Shown here: piece after piece, positions 22,314-34,063 of the stretch
Layout of the letters: each line of letters opens with the position of its first letter
Position numbering within the stretch: the first letter of the stretch is position 1
Assembly (NCBI RefSeq): GCF_010093535.1
Contig: NW_022985206.1
Location: forward strand, 114,809 to 178,808
DNA: 64,000 nucleotides
Reading direction: 5' to 3'
Origin: Lindgomyces ingoldianus
Lineage: Eukaryota > Ascomycota > Dothideomycetes > Pleosporales > Lindgomycetaceae
Position numbers and translations under genes: made by a program
The notes under the pieces: model-generated
Databases searched by the model: none
Seen by the model: only the letters and a program-made list of their open reading frames with translations
What the model was told of the DNA's origin: nothing

Positions 22314-23527
22314 TTTGAGGGCGTGCGGATTCTGGGGATTGGATGGCTTTGGTAGGAGAAAGGTGTGGATGTTTGGAAGTGTGGTGGGTTGGCAGTGCAG
22401 TATAGCTTCGCTGTCGCAGGGCTTGATGGAGTCAATATAAGAAACTTGAGGAAGGTGCTGATCTCTCTGTTTGAGCTACGCAGAGGTGGTGGCTGAGTCC
22501 TGGAAGGTAGCTAATTGTCAGCCCCCACCACAGTTCCAATCTCCAAGTTCTAGTTAAGCTCCAAGCTCCACACCTGCTCCCGTGCATGACTGACCTGGTC
22601 CTCAATTTAACCCAATCATCCATGTACACACCTCACACCTTTTTCCTCAAACCGTCCCGATCCTGCGAATCGTGGCTTCACATTGGCTACGTTTAAAAAT
22701 AAACGCTCAAGGCAAATCCTCAGTGCCGAGTGTCCACACTTCTTCGCGTGCAAGTCTGGCCAAACCTGCAGGTTAGCGCGATGCGTAATCGTGTGGCTTG
22801 TCCTTCCAAGGACCTCTTACCCCTCCAAGGCCTTGCTACTCCAGCTGCCTCAGAAGGCTTACGTTATTGGGGTTTGGTTTGCAGTGGATTTTAGTTAGGA
22901 AGGGGAGTTGGACATTGGCAGCGGAACGCTGAGATATTACAGAGATGTCGTGGCGGCGTGATGTGATATCTGGGGCTGGTCGAAATCTGCACTAAAGTTT
23001 TCTAAACAACGGCTAAATTTCCAGCGTTGGATTTTCGTAGAAAGCTGCCTCCGGCGAGAAGCGAGTATGTCTTCCACTTGGTATCCACTTCTCGCCTTCT
23101 TATCCTCTTAGAATACGCTCGAACGCTGGAGGGCTGTTGTTCAATTGGCACGCGAGCCTAGTTCCTCCACCGCCAAGACTCGCCGTCTCAAGCTGAGATC
23201 CACATCTTTGCTTCTTTCCAATTCCTCCTAGTTCCGGGTCATTATGGTGAAGGTTGGGCTGAAGGCAATCGTAGAGACGGCGTTGCGTTGCCGGTGTGCC
23301 ATGTTTCGGTACCGCGCGAATCTCTTGGATTCGACTCAAATCTTTCCCATGTCATCCTATCCGTTGCTAGCTCCATAAAACCCGTGACGATGTTTATGTT
23401 CGTGAATAATATACCACGAGGGAAGCTGAGCATTGCATCTCTCATAACGAGAAGGCCAACTTGCTGCATTCGCTTGACCAATCCCTCCCCTGCGCATGAA
23501 CCAAAAAGTCGTAAAGCAACATCCGTT
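22314..23527. other. 1.2-kb intergenic region, no gene seen
   Basis: Promoter of the minus-strand LOR gene at the left and 3' flank of the rhodopsin-like gene at the right. ORFs here (for example plus 22683..22898, minus 23100..23481) show no known motif. Confidence 0.4.
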
Positions 23528-24803
23528 TCACCGATCCCTCATCCTCACAACCGTTCTCTTCAAAACCCGCAACTCAGAACTTGCCGACTCCGAGGCCCTC
23601 TCTTGATCACTCGTCGCTTCTGCAGTCCCATTCCAGGGCGATAAGTACGGCAAGTCGCTTGCACTCCAATTATCCCCGTCCGTCCCAACCCCATTTCCAC
23701 TCCTTCCCCTCCCACGAGAATTGCCCGAACCCCGACTCCGAAACCGTGACCGTGAGCTCGAGATGACTTCTCTCGTTGCCTCTCTTAAGCTGAATTGCGG
23801 TTGATCCAACGAGGTACCTTCGGCCGAAAAAAGAGTTTTAAAGGAGCCAAGACAAGCTACGAGAATAGCGATGTTTTGCTCAATGGAGCTCCACATGTAG
23901 AGCCAGGACGGGTCGGCGAGGTTATGACTGATAACAGCGAGACGGGTAATGGAGAAGGCGATCGTGATAAGAACGAGAGAGAAGATGCCGAAGAGGGCAA
24001 GGCGGCGTTTTAGTGGGATGCGGACGCGCCAAAGAATGCTGAAGGGGATTGTCATGACTAAGTCGTGTGAGTTTATGTACTGTATGACGAGCTGAGGCTG
24101 GGGTCAGTTATACATACCTAAACAGTCGGTGGTTACGTCCAGTGCCGTGGCAAGTCGTAACGCGAATAAGATCCGAGCTTTGCCGTCGGGGGAGAGACAT
24201 TTTGCGAGAATGTCTTCGAAGGCGGATATCATGCACTGGTAGTCCATAGTGCCTAGGGTAACCAAGAAAGCCGCGCCAGTAAATGCAAATACTCCATACC
24301 AATACACAGTAAGTGTGGGGATATCCTTGCCCAGCTTCTTGAAGAATATCATGAAGGACATCTTGATGAAGTATAGAATGGCGTGAAAGAATGCAATGAC
24401 GATTAGCTGACCGCTGAAATATTGCTTCGTCCGCGTTATTACATTGTCTGGAGGTGGCCAGATGTCCCCACTTCCAATGGCTTGAACTTCGTACATCTTG
24501 GGCGAGATGAAGTGCCAACATGTAGCACTGAGCAGTGATAAGCCCCAGGCAAATATCACAAGGTAGTCGTCCCCATGCAGTCGTTTAATGCTGCGTATCC
24601 GCGAAAAAATCCTTACTCCGAGGAACGAAAACGATACCGCAGTCACAGCCCATATTGTCGTCTAGGGACGCTCAGCATCAAGAAACAGTCCATAAAAGGG
24701 GTCAGTGGAAGGTACGTACCATAAACACAGTATGGCCGACTCTAGGCGGGTCTGTGTATGGCGGCGACTGCGTCTTGAAGAACTCGGACGTCGTCGTTGC
24801 CAT
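23528..24803 (-). CDS. Fungal rhodopsin-like integral membrane protein (paralogue 1)
   Basis: Exons 24803..24720, 24661..24118 and 24057..23528 (introns 58 and 60 bp; GTACGT and GTATGT donors; phases 0 and 1); about 385 aa. The protein begins MATTTSEFFKTQSPPYTDPP and has about seven hydrophobic segments (WAVTAVSFSFLGVRIFSR, DDYLVIFAWGLSLLSA, YFSGQLIVIAFFHAILYFI, VFAFTGAAFLVTLGTM, MTIPFSILWRV, FGIFSLVLITIAFSITRL, IEQNIAILVACLGSF) followed by an Arg/Ser/Gly-rich cytosolic tail. This is the layout of the fungal-specific rhodopsin-like domain (Pfam Fung_rhodopsin), a large family of unknown, possibly receptor-like function. Same architecture and same phase-1 intron position as the gene at 42611..43903. 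Confidence 0.88.
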
Positions 24804-25732
24804 ATCGATTCGTACGGCATAAGTCGTCACCTAAGCGGCAGCGGCATGGCCAGTCCTGGCAGTGGCGTGTTTCAACCCCGTTGTTCCATATCGGTGCCAC
24901 GACTGACGACAGATGACGGGTCGAAAATCAGGTGGTGCTATTTCACGTGGGGTCGCGGGGTGGGTGGCTTATATGTGATGAGGCGAGAGTCGTGGTTCGT
25001 TGTCGGAAGAGACGGTGAGGGAGGCCGAATATCGTATTGAGGTACATCAGGTAGTTCAAGCCTCCCGCCGCCATTCCCGCGAGAGTAGCATGCCTGAAAC
25101 TGTGAACCGTTGACTGAGATTATCCATACGTGGATTCGTGATTTGATCTGCAAGAAGACAAATTGTGGGGAAAGATTCTGGTGCTCTCGAATTGCGAGGT
25201 CCGAGTGCCCCACCAATACTTGCTTTTGCGCGATTGTTGTAAGGGGACAGCAGACGAATCAAAGAGAGGGGCCGAACCGTACCAATCTATTTGACCGGCC
25301 TTCGAAGCATATCCGTACGACGGTGAGAGTTTGTCCGAGCCAATGGGGAATAGTCCCTGCAAGTTTTGGAAGATCCCTGCCCTCTTCACTCGGGTCCCTT
25401 CCGACGTCGATTCAACCGGTCGACAAGTGCGTGATGTTGTACCCAGGGCTTGGCGAAATGGCCTGAGATATCGCTCCTTACGGCCATAGCCATTTGTGAG
25501 TATTTGGAAGGGGAGTAATGGAAATAGATATCTCGGGACTGACACGCAGTAGAATAGAAAAATGTTGATTTTTGGGAACACTTAGATGTTTTTCACTACC
25601 ATCTTTGAATGTCGACCAAAGAACGCAAATCATCCTACAGCCCCCCAAACTGTCGGTACCACTTTTGAAGACATAGCAAAGTATACAATTTATCGAAGAC
25701 CCTCGGAATTCATCGTACAGGCATCTAGCCGT
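24804..25732. other. 0.9-kb intergenic region, no gene seen
   Basis: Promoter region of the rhodopsin-like gene and 3' flank of the P450 gene. A 153-codon minus ORF (25120..25581) has no recognisable motif and is most likely chance. Confidence 0.4.
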
Positions 25733-27539
25733 TTAATAAAACTTATTCTTCAGCGTCGTCTCAATGATAACATCCATCGACCTGACCGGGCCCGTAATCC
25801 CCAACGCCGGCGTACTATCATCCAGCTTCGGAAATTTCTGCTTTTCTGCCCCAACAACTGCCAGCTTAATATCGAAACGGTGAAACAGAATAGCGAGGAA
25901 GCTGAAAACCTCTTCTTTTGCTAAGACTCTGCCAGGACAATACGTTACGCCGCCACCGAAAGGCCGATAGGAAGAGTGTCTTGTAAGACTCTTCTTATTT
26001 TTAAAACGTGTCGCATCGAACTCTGCAACGTTATCACCCCAGACTTTCTCGTTCATGTGAAGTTGCCTAGCTGGTATCAAGGCGGAGTGCCCCGGCTGCA
26101 GGACTTTTCCTCCGAGGGTGATGGGACTGCGAACCACTCGGCTAACCATGGCTCCTCCGTTCAGACGGAGAGCTTCGGAAAAGATGGCGTCTAGATTGGG
26201 GGCATTGGTGCAGAGCCATTTTATGTCAAGTTTCCCATGAGGCCATGCGGCTTCGGTCTCTTCGTAGACTGTTCTGAACAGGTCTGGAGAGTGTAGAAGA
26301 TGGGCAAGCACCCAGAAGGAAATATTGTACTCGTTAGAATTGGCACTAGGCTGAAGTCAGTCTGAGGGCTAAAAACCATTGGAGGTAATGCAAAACATAC
26401 GCCCAGTAGATCATCAGAATGATAGATGCACGAGAATGCAGATCTACACCCATGATTTCTTGCCACTTGAGGATTGTGTCGATGGACCACGCTTGTTCCG
26501 TCCGTGCATGCGCTGGCAGATTGATGAAAGTCTTGAGGGTATCCATCAGCTGTCTTCGTGGCTCTGTGACAGGTGAACCGAATATCTCTGGATACCTGAA
26601 GAAAACCATCCATGCGTGATCATTAAAGTTCATCATATTTTCGACTACAGTGGGATTAATCCGATGCAGATGGCTTCCAAACATAGAACGGGTCGTCGCA
26701 TCCACCATCGTGTGCCGACAGAGCATCGAAAGCGAAAGCAGCCTGCTCTTGCCTCGCACTCCTACTGTACAAAAGTCCAAATTCGACCATTCCAGAGTTG
26801 CGAAGAGAGCAGTAGCGAATGCATTGTACATGGCATCCATCTTCGGTCCCGGAAGTAGCTGTTCGCGGTATACTTCTTCGGTGAAGCGGTTCAACGAAAG
26901 GTGGTTCGGGTTCAGCGGATTTCCTGGCAAATAGCACCATTCTCCAGGCTGTGGAACATGCCATGCCAACCTCAGAGCTTCTCCTTCAAAGCCCCAATTG
27001 CAGAGTAGCTCATTGAGGTGACCGTCAAAGTGCAGCGCCTCGTTGTCTCGGAAAGCATTGCTAACATCTGATGGGTTGGTGATGATGTATAGTTTCTTCC
27101 TGAAAACCTGGATTGCAAACACTTCATGGGTACGGCCTGTATAGTTTCTTCTGTAGGGTTAGCTAAGGAAATCAAGAGATACGGATGGAATACCTACAGC
27201 CCTCGTTCGAGCAGCTTATCAGAGTTGCCAAAGAACGCGATTGTATGACCTGGCGATCCCTATTAAGACCACGTGGTTATTAGGAAACATCGTTCTTACC
27301 AAACACTGGGGTGGGCCAGATTGTTAGTCTTAGAAACGGCGTCGCGATTTTCGTACGGGGGACTTACCTGGGATCCAGTAAGGGAGTTCCTTTGGCTCAT
27401 TTGGCCGTAGGACTGGTAGGACAGTGAACCTCCAAATCCTCCACAGCAGGAGCAATACGCAACCAACTGCCGGGGTAAGAAGGAACCTATTCCAGGTGTA
27501 CAGTATGCACTTGACAAGGGAAGCCAGCTCTAGGAACAT
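25733..27539 (-). CDS. Cytochrome P450 (CYP7/CYP8-like fungal class)
   Basis: Exons 27539..27368, 27249..27198, 27150..26401 and 26345..25733 (introns 118, 47 and 55 bp; phases 1, 2, 2); 528 aa, normal for a P450. N-terminal membrane anchor near residues 20-35 (TPAVGCVLLLLWRIWRF), hinge ELPYWIPGHTIAFFG, I-helix region WAANSNEYNISFWVLAHLL, K-helix EALRL (ExxR), and haem loop FGGGVTYCPGR with the Cys ligand, matching FxxGxxxCxG. Monooxygenase anchored to the ER. The substrate is unknown; the resemblance to the oxysterol 7-hydroxylase/prostacyclin-synthase type is a family-level impression. It is transcribed divergently from the MFS pump that starts 650 bp away, which suggests shared regulation. 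Confidence 0.92.
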
Positions 27540-28189
27540 GTCGCCTTCTCGGAAAACGAAAAGCTCCAGGCGCCTGGATCAAGTGGGCAAATAAGATTTT
27601 CGTGATAGCATCTAGAAATTGAGTTGCGCAAAGATTGCACGAGGTACAAGGAAGTATATATCAATTTATTGACGGCTATGCCCTCCATGCCCACCAATAG
27701 TATATCAGTGTCGCTTTAATGTCTGCACTGGGTGTCGAGAACTAAAGTCTCGTCGCCTTTGAGAGTGCACCATGAATCAAGCAAGCCTTCATTCCTTGGG
27801 CACCTTCTTGTTCGTGTTAGTATCGATCGGTAATAAATGAAGTACCCGCAAGTTCCGAAGGCGGCGGCTAATTTCGCCCAAGGGTCGCGTTCCGATGCGA
27901 CTTGGCCACTTTAATGTGGATGCAAGCATCCTTTCAGGCAAAATCCAAGGATGTTTCGACTAGGGTTCTCGCCGAAAGGCACAGCTTTTCAATGTGAGAA
28001 GAGGCTCCCAAACAATGGCGGGCCTGAGGATTCCTTCTCGATCTTGATTCCTTGTTGCGTGGCATGCTGTCGTAATCCCCGTTTTCTTGTGCAACCAGGA
28101 TAGATTCCTGAGAGATCTATTCCGTTTTTAAATATTACCGGCTTATTTTCCAAAACCTGTGTCTTTCTTCGACCTTCATTGCCACCACC
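27540..28189. promoter_or_regulatory. Shared 650-bp promoter region between divergent P450 and MFS genes
   Basis: Lies between two start codons pointing away from each other. Its centre (about 27830-27920) is GC-rich, with several CGG/CCG triplets of the kind bound by Zn2Cys6 regulators, but I could not define a palindromic site with confidence. No gene inside. Confidence 0.4.
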
Positions 28190-30091
28190 ATGGAGCAGCA
28201 TGAAGTCCGCAGCTCGTTAAGAGAAGAAGATGGCTCTGTTGAGGAAGGCACATCTTCTACAGGGAATGCGCCACTGGAGTCATGGAAGCTTGCTATGGTC
28301 ATGGGGGCTTTGTCTCTCGCGATTTTCCTCTATGGCCTAGATATGAATGTCATCGGTGTCGCTATTCCTAAGATCACCACCGAGTTTAATTCGCTCGACG
28401 ATGTGGCTTGGTATGGATCCGCATACTTGCTCACTATCACCGCCTTCCAGCCTCTTTTCGGTAACTTCTACAAATACTTCAATGCGAAGCTGGTGTACCT
28501 GATCTCAATTGCAATATTCGAAGGTTCGCAGCGTTATCGGCTTTATTTTCTACATCGAGCAGACAACTGACATCTGAGAGCAGTGGGGTCCGTCATTTGT
28601 GCTGCAGCGCCGACTTCCAGTGTTCTAATTTTTGGTCGGGCTTTCCTTGGCTTTGGAGCCGCAGGTCTCCTTCAGGGAGCACTTGCTATCATCGGATACT
28701 CAGTCAGGCTCGATAAGGTCCCACTGTATCAGGGTGTGGTTGTGAGCTCCCTGGGAATTAGTGTCTGCACTGGACCCCTAATTGGGGGTGCATTGACAGA
28801 CCATGCAAGTTGGCGTAGGTAGCCCAGCCCATAACTCGAAATGTGACTAACATGATTCAGGATGGTGCTTTTGGATGTATGACACAAAGTAGATCTCTCA
28901 ATCGCGTGGCTCACAAATCTGTAGTAACGTTCCAGTTGGAATTGCAGTGCTCTTCACAGTCCTCATCTTTGTCACCCTAAATGACGCCTCGAATCAGAAG
29001 AACCGAGACCTTCCTCTCCAGAAGAAGGTACAGCATATGGATCCTCTTGGCACGGTCATTTTCCTTAGTGCTGTTTGCTGTCTTCTAATCATCCTACAAT
29101 TAGGTGGCCAGAAGATAGCTTGGGCAAGCGCAAGAGCAGTCATGTTATTCCTGGGGTTTGGGTTCTTGATTGCCGTTTTCTGCTTTCTTCAGTGGGAAAA
29201 GGGTGAGTACGCAACGATCCCACCAAGGATTCTGATGAAGAGAAGCATATACATGGGAGCACTGGTCCTGTTCTTCTTGGGAATGTCGAGTTTGACTGCA
29301 AGTAACCACCCTCTCTCTCGTATCTGGTGCAGTGTCTCTGACGAGAGTAGTACGCATATTTTCTGCCCATTTACTTCCAGTCTATTCAAGGCGTTTCGGC
29401 GACCGCCAGTGGTGTCCGGTTCATTGCCCTCGTCCTACCGCAAATCGTCGGTCTTGTCATCACCGGAGCTATTGTATCAACATGGGGTTATTACGTCCCG
29501 TACATAATCGCTGGAGTTGTCGTAACTAGTATTGGTGCTGGACTGCTGACCACTCTCGATGCGTACACTCCAACAGTCAAGTGGGCAGCTTACATGGTCA
29601 TCAATGGCCTCGGAATTGGTATGGCGCAACAACTTCCTTATGCCGCTCTTCAAGCCGTCCTAGAACCGAGCGACGTGCCAACAGGAAATGCGATCGCAGT
29701 GTTTTCGTACCAACTTGGAGGTGGCCTTTCTGTTGCCATCGCACAGAATCTCTTCCTAAACAAGCTCATAAAAACCATTCCAAGGCACACCACTGCCGTT
29801 TCGCCGTTGGAGGTGATTGCGGTGGGAGCAACAGGGCTGGCAAAATTAGCGAAAGCAGACGATGTTCTCAGAGCTTTGCGTGAGGCATACGCAGAAGCGC
29901 TTCACGATGCCTTCATCTTTGCGGTAGTCGCCGCATGTGGAGCATTTCCATTCGGGTGGTGTATGCAGTGGCTGAACATTAAGAAGGTGGCAGAAGAGCG
30001 AGCAAAGAGAATCGAGGTTACCGAGAGAGAAGAAAGAGAGCATATTGAGAACGAAAAGAGTGGCGAGCGGCGAGTGGAACTGACAGAATGA
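28190..30091 (+). CDS. Major facilitator superfamily drug-efflux transporter (DHA2 type, 14 TM)
   Basis: Exons 28190..28523, 28584..28814, 28861..28876, 28925..29297 and 29351..30091; all phases agree and give 564 aa. Motifs: LDMNVIGVAIPKITTEF in TM1 (family motif D1), DVAWYGSAYLLT, GRAFLGFGAAGLLQGAL, ISVCTGPLIGGALTDHASWR with the motif-C-like GPxxGG, FWINVPVGIAVLF, YFLPIYFQSIQGVSA and NAIAVFSYQLGGGLSVAIAQ. These are typical of fungal toxin/multidrug pumps of the DHA2 family in the plasma membrane. Exon 3 is only 16 nt, and intron 4 is read as a GC-AG intron with donor GCAAGT; no GT donor restores the frame. The ATG sits in CACCATGG. The tail is charged and cytosolic. Probably exports the P450 product or substrate (inference). 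Confidence 0.92.
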
Positions 30092-31320
30092 GGGCGGGAT
30101 AATCCGGACTCCCCTGGAGGAACACAAGCCAAAGGCCGAGCTCTCTGACACATTCTTAGGTCTCCACAAAACTCCGCGGTGAAAATGCTTCCAACAGGGT
30201 CCCTGAGCTGCCAGATGGATTTGATCTGAGCTATGCTGAAGGATCTTTGGCAAGAAATGTTGCTGAGGCAATCCACAGGGGTTTGCCTTTGGGAGAGATT
30301 AACTTAGATCGTCGGGTTTAACGCTAAGTTGGAAGGTTTGTGACCAAAGAAAGGAAAGGTTCATGGAAGACCCTGCTTCTAATTCCTGTAGCCGTTTTGC
30401 ACCCTATTCGTCCAAAGATTATGTGGGACAATTTGGCGGAGTTGTATGCGTAAAGGCGGTGCGAAATGAGACAAGAATACGATCTTGATTGTTGAGTGAG
30501 GGTATCAGCTTCGGTCTTATCATCCAGCAACGAAGATACTGTATCAGTCCCGCGCTCTCCTGCTCCCTTGATTAGACTCTTGGTCATGACCACTTGAACG
30601 GAGTCTCTTTAACAGGCCGAGGATTATCTATGCGATGGCAAACCCGATGGTAGCAAGGGAGAGAGGGGCAAGGCTAGGGAGGCCGGGAGGTCAGCTTTTG
30701 TTTACAGCTCAATCGAACCTACTAGACGATAAAGAATGGAATCGCCAAAACTACGCCATTAGCTAGGGGTGAGTAAAGTGGAAGGGGGCTCTTAATTCAC
30801 TCAAGCAATCAGTGAAGATGTCTGGTGCGCACACCATAGGAAGGTTGCCCAGTTCTCGCTCCGTTTAATGGCAGCAACCCTCACTGGCTCCCTTTTCGAG
30901 AGATCCTGTCATACAAGAGAAGGGAAACATCGCAAAGCAAACGACGAAGAAAAGCACCGTTTAACCAAGCCTGATCCACCACTAGATTGATTGCAGAGTT
31001 CCAGAGTTTTTTTAGGCCTAAGTGTCAGGAGAAGAGTAGAAACGAGAATTTGGACACAATACTGGAGTAGAACAGCACGATTTCAGCGATAATTACCCCA
31101 TAATATTGTTCGAAGTGTAGAGAACAGCCTATAGGAGGAAGGCGCTCCTTCCCACTCACCACTAAGAGATATGTGCCAATGTCGCAACGGTATTTAGTAC
31201 CGACCATCGCAAGGAGTCGAGACAACAACCAAGGAATCATGACACCAAATCATCCCAGAAATAGCGTTTGGGGGGGTTACCTACTCACTAGAGCACAATT
31301 GCTATCGAGTCTTCGAGGGC
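30092..31320. other. 1.2-kb intergenic region, no gene seen
   Basis: 3' flank of the MFS gene, then mixed sequence. ORFs at minus 30324..30593 and 31025..31240 show no known motif. Nothing else seen. Confidence 0.4.
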
Positions 31321-31728
31321 TCAAGGTTGGAAACTGAGACGATGTAATTCGTGGTAGATGTAGCTAATCTCCGAGTGAGCCCTTACACTCTCAGGTGAGC
31401 GCCAAATACTTGCACGATATCTGTCAGACATTCCGTTCAGAACTTCGCTAGAAAGACTGCTATCCAAAGTCACGAGCGTATAGGGCGAATACGGCAGTCC
31501 TCCGAACCCCTCACCATCGCACTTGTTTAATGCGTTTAGTGCCTTCCCAGAGCGAAAGTAGCCGGTGTTCAGTCCCGGTGGAGCCCAGAAATTGTACACC
31601 CCAAATATCCATATCAACGAGTGGTAGTCTAGATTGATGAAAGCATTTAGAAGTCCTCTAGAGCAGGGACGCCCACCAAGAGAAATCAGATTACTGGCAT
31701 TGTCGAATCCGCAGAGTTGGAGAGGGAC
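31321..31728 (-). CDS. Unassigned open frame, possible terminal exon
   Basis: A 135-codon frame ending at 31321, beginning after a possible acceptor (gggaag) at 31729. Composition is protein-like: LCGFDNASNLISLGGRP, GVYNFWAPPGLNTGYFRSG, GEGFGGLPYSPYTLVTLD, RYRASIWRSPESVRAHSE. Another open frame lies just upstream at 31747..32013 (PIPFQPKSPFLDTTLPIKS), but no GT-AG intron joins the two in phase, so this may be an eroded gene. Family not recognised. Confidence 0.3.
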   Translation of the reverse strand, partial: VPLQLCGFDNASNLISLGGRPCSRGLLNAFINLDYHSLIWIFGVYNFWAPPGLNTGYFRSGKALNALNKCDGEGFGGLPYSPYTLVTLDSSLSSEVLNGMSDRYRASIWRSPESVRAHSEISYIYHELHRLSFQP

Positions 31729-32073
31729 CTTCCCGGTCAGGGCTTATCATGAGCGGCAACAAATCCATTTTGAGTACTGATATAGAAGATGTTCACAGGG
31801 AATTGTCGCGTGCCAAGCCGATTTTATGGGTAAGGTGGTGTCCAAGAAGGGCGACTTTGGCTGAAAAGGGATTGGATGTTCACGTGCCTGACGTGCCGGT
31901 CGAACGCCGCCATTATCGGAGTTGAGCACCACAATCCCGATGACTGTGCGCAATTCTTCACTGTAAATGATACTTTCGTTAGGAGTTGGGAAGACCGCCA
32001 TCGGAATCACCACCGCTTACTCAGCCTCCACGAGTGAGCTCCTGTCCAAGTTCTGTGACGGAACTGGACAGCT
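31729..32073. other. Possible upstream part of the unassigned 31.3-kb gene
   Basis: Holds the open frame 31747..32013 on the minus strand, with no recognisable domain. Also includes the short 3' flank of the F-box gene. Confidence 0.3.
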
Positions 32074-33291
32074 TCACCTGATACCAATCCTCCGCTCAGG
32101 ATCCTGAACTCTCCCCTCCGTACCGTAATAGTACATTTCGTATCCAGGACCTGACTCCACGGCGACCCGCCTCGTGCTGTCTCCCAATCTTCTTGATCCA
32201 CCACCGCACTCTGTACATAATTCGACGCCGAACTGGAAACGGATATCCGCGCAGGCCTCGCACTTTCTACAGCCGCGACACGCACGATGCTGAAGACGAA
32301 GCTTGTAACAAATGGTACATCGAGCCTTTCCAGCATCGCATTCGATGCATTCAACTCCGGCAGGTTGAAAGCTTCCCCGCCCCAGGAAACGAACGCCTGC
32401 GCAGCTCTCGCACTTCTGGCAGGTCTTGCATTTGCGATTTAGCCGCGCTACGAGACAAAACCGACACACGAAATAGTTTGCCTGGACAAGATCAAGGTAT
32501 GCCCGGGAGAATTCACCTTTTCGATCGAGATTTCGTAGACATCGCGGCTCTGAGCCCCAGAGATAGTAGTCATCACGTGTCCAAGGATGATATCGTAGAC
32601 ACTCGTAGCAGTAGTATAAGTTCCGGGGGACAAGATCTCGGATAAGGTGAAAGAAGTCGTGGATTTCGGAACCTACTCTTACATCCGCGGGAGCGCAGAT
32701 TGTGTTGAACATAGCTTTGCAGGTTAGACGGAGTAGCCAGGTGCTGTTTGTGCAAAGGTAGGAGGACATGTGTTGGAGGACCTCAACTGGAAGTGAGAGG
32801 AATGGTGCCTTGGATTTGCAAAATCGACATCGCGTATCAGGACGGGCAAAATCGTCGGAAGCGCATATTGGGCACCGGCCGCAGTTGATACAAGAGAACC
32901 CTTGGTCTGCAGACCCAGGATACTGCGGGGACTCAACATAGGGTCCTGTGGAGCCATGCCGACAAGTACATCGAGGAATATTTTCTTTCAGGCTAGGAGG
33001 AGCCTGAGAACTCGTTGATAGGGATTTTTGTCGACGTAGAGGTAGTTTTAACAACTTAGATCCCGCCTTCCCCTCTCGCTCGACCTCGGATTTCCTCTGC
33101 TCCTCTAATCTGTTATCAATTGATTCTACGAGCTCTCGTCTGGGTTCCACAGTAGCTCCAGAATGCGTGGTGAAGATAAGTTTGGGAGCAGGCTGATCAC
33201 TCTTCTCGCGCTTATGCTTTCGCCTGAGTTTCTGGAAGAACGAGCGTTTAGGCTTCTTCGTGGAATGCTGTTCGGTTTCATTCGGAGCCAT
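32074..33291 (-). CDS. F-box protein with cysteine-rich zinc-binding-like repeats
   Basis: Single exon. The ATG at 33291 (MAPNETEQHSTKKPKRSFF) gives 405 aa and has A at -3 and G at +4; the frame stays open to another ATG at 33477 (467 aa), which I consider a less likely start. The N-terminal third is basic and disordered. A Cys-rich patch (CTCRHG, CINCGRCPICASDD, CRFCKSKA) precedes an F-box-like segment, FLSLPVEVLQHMSSYL followed by WLLRLTCKAMFNTI. The C-terminal half is a series of CxxC pairs (CRFCLVARLNRKCKTCQKC, CIECDAGKARCTICYKL, CRGCRKCEACADI, CTEC) that probably bind several zinc ions. Such proteins are frequent in fungi; by the F-box, a role as an SCF ubiquitin-ligase adaptor is the default inference. 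No introns or lesions. Confidence 0.75.
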   Translation of the reverse strand: MAPNETEQHSTKKPKRSFFQKLRRKHKREKSDQPAPKLIFTTHSGATVEPRRELVESIDNRLEEQRKSEVEREGKAGSKLLKLPLRRQKSLSTSSQAPPSLKENIPRCTCRHGSTGPYVESPQYPGSADQGFSCINCGRCPICASDDFARPDTRCRFCKSKAPFLSLPVEVLQHMSSYLCTNSTWLLRLTCKAMFNTICAPADVRVGSEIHDFFHLIRDLVPRNLYYCYECLRYHPWTRDDYYLWGSEPRCLRNLDRKGEFSRAYLDLVQANYFVCRFCLVARLNRKCKTCQKCESCAGVRFLGRGSFQPAGVECIECDAGKARCTICYKLRLQHRACRGCRKCEACADIRFQFGVELCTECGGGSRRLGDSTRRVAVESGPGYEMYYYGTEGRVQDPERRIGIR

Positions 33292-33853
33292 TGTCGATTC
33301 TCTTCGAGTGGCACGATTCCTGTTGTTGAGTTGTCCTTCGTATGAATCCCAGACCGTGGTTTTGGAGTTCCATACCCTCCCCCCCACTGCATGGGTGCCA
33401 CCGAATGCAAATGAGGGGCTATTTTCGGCTCGGACACGGGGTGGCAATTTCGACCTATCAGCCTCCGAATTCCCCATTCCAACTCGTATTTGAGTCTATA
33501 TTTAGAACACACTCGTATTAAATGCGAGGAATATGGACGTCTCGAAGAATGCATAAGTGTTTCCTCGAACAACCACACCGTGCTCTTAAGCATGTTGCCC
33601 GCAACATATGAAAGCCACCTAGAGGTTGCATCAACTTGATATATCTCAACAACCTTCAATATTCCAGCCTTAGATCTCGCGCCATAGCATTTAACCGTCC
33701 AAAACGGGAGCATGTCCGCCTCTCTGCAGGGATGCATAACTAGACCAAACTTCGTTCCAAGGCATGGCATCTCTATATCTACCTTATACTCCCACGAGAG
33801 GGACCAATTAGAAGAGCCCGATGTTAATCTATATAAAATGCTTTATTGTAGCC

Positions 33854-34063
33854 ATGACAGTTAGTCCTGAGGCCACTTGTAACCACTCGACACGTGACCC
33901 AGTACCAACTGTCCGAAATAGAGACGGTAACTCGACTCTACGACGGATCTTAAACGGCCCCCAAGCTCCCCTTACTCTCATATTCTCCATCGTCGTAGCC
34001 TTCGTTGCAGGAGCGGTGATGCTTACGAGCATATCGATCCTACAGCAGCCCCAAAAAAGATGA
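33854..34063 (+). CDS. Candidate small single-pass membrane protein
   Basis: 69 aa from ATG at 33854. The N-terminal half is hydrophilic; a single hydrophobic segment (TLIFSIVVAFVAGAVMLTSI) is followed by a short QQPQKR tail. A TATA-like tatataaa lies about 25 bp before the ATG, which is too close for a standard fungal promoter. No family recognised. Could be chance. Confidence 0.25.
   Translation: MTVSPEATCNHSTRDPVPTVRNRDGNSTLRRILNGPQAPLTLIFSIVVAFVAGAVMLTSISILQQPQKR

Noticed and set aside
31321..32013. One gene joining the two minus-strand frames
   Set aside because: No GT-AG intron joins them in phase.
33126..33770. 214-codon minus ORF
   Set aside because: Overlaps the F-box gene in another frame, low-complexity joins, no motif.
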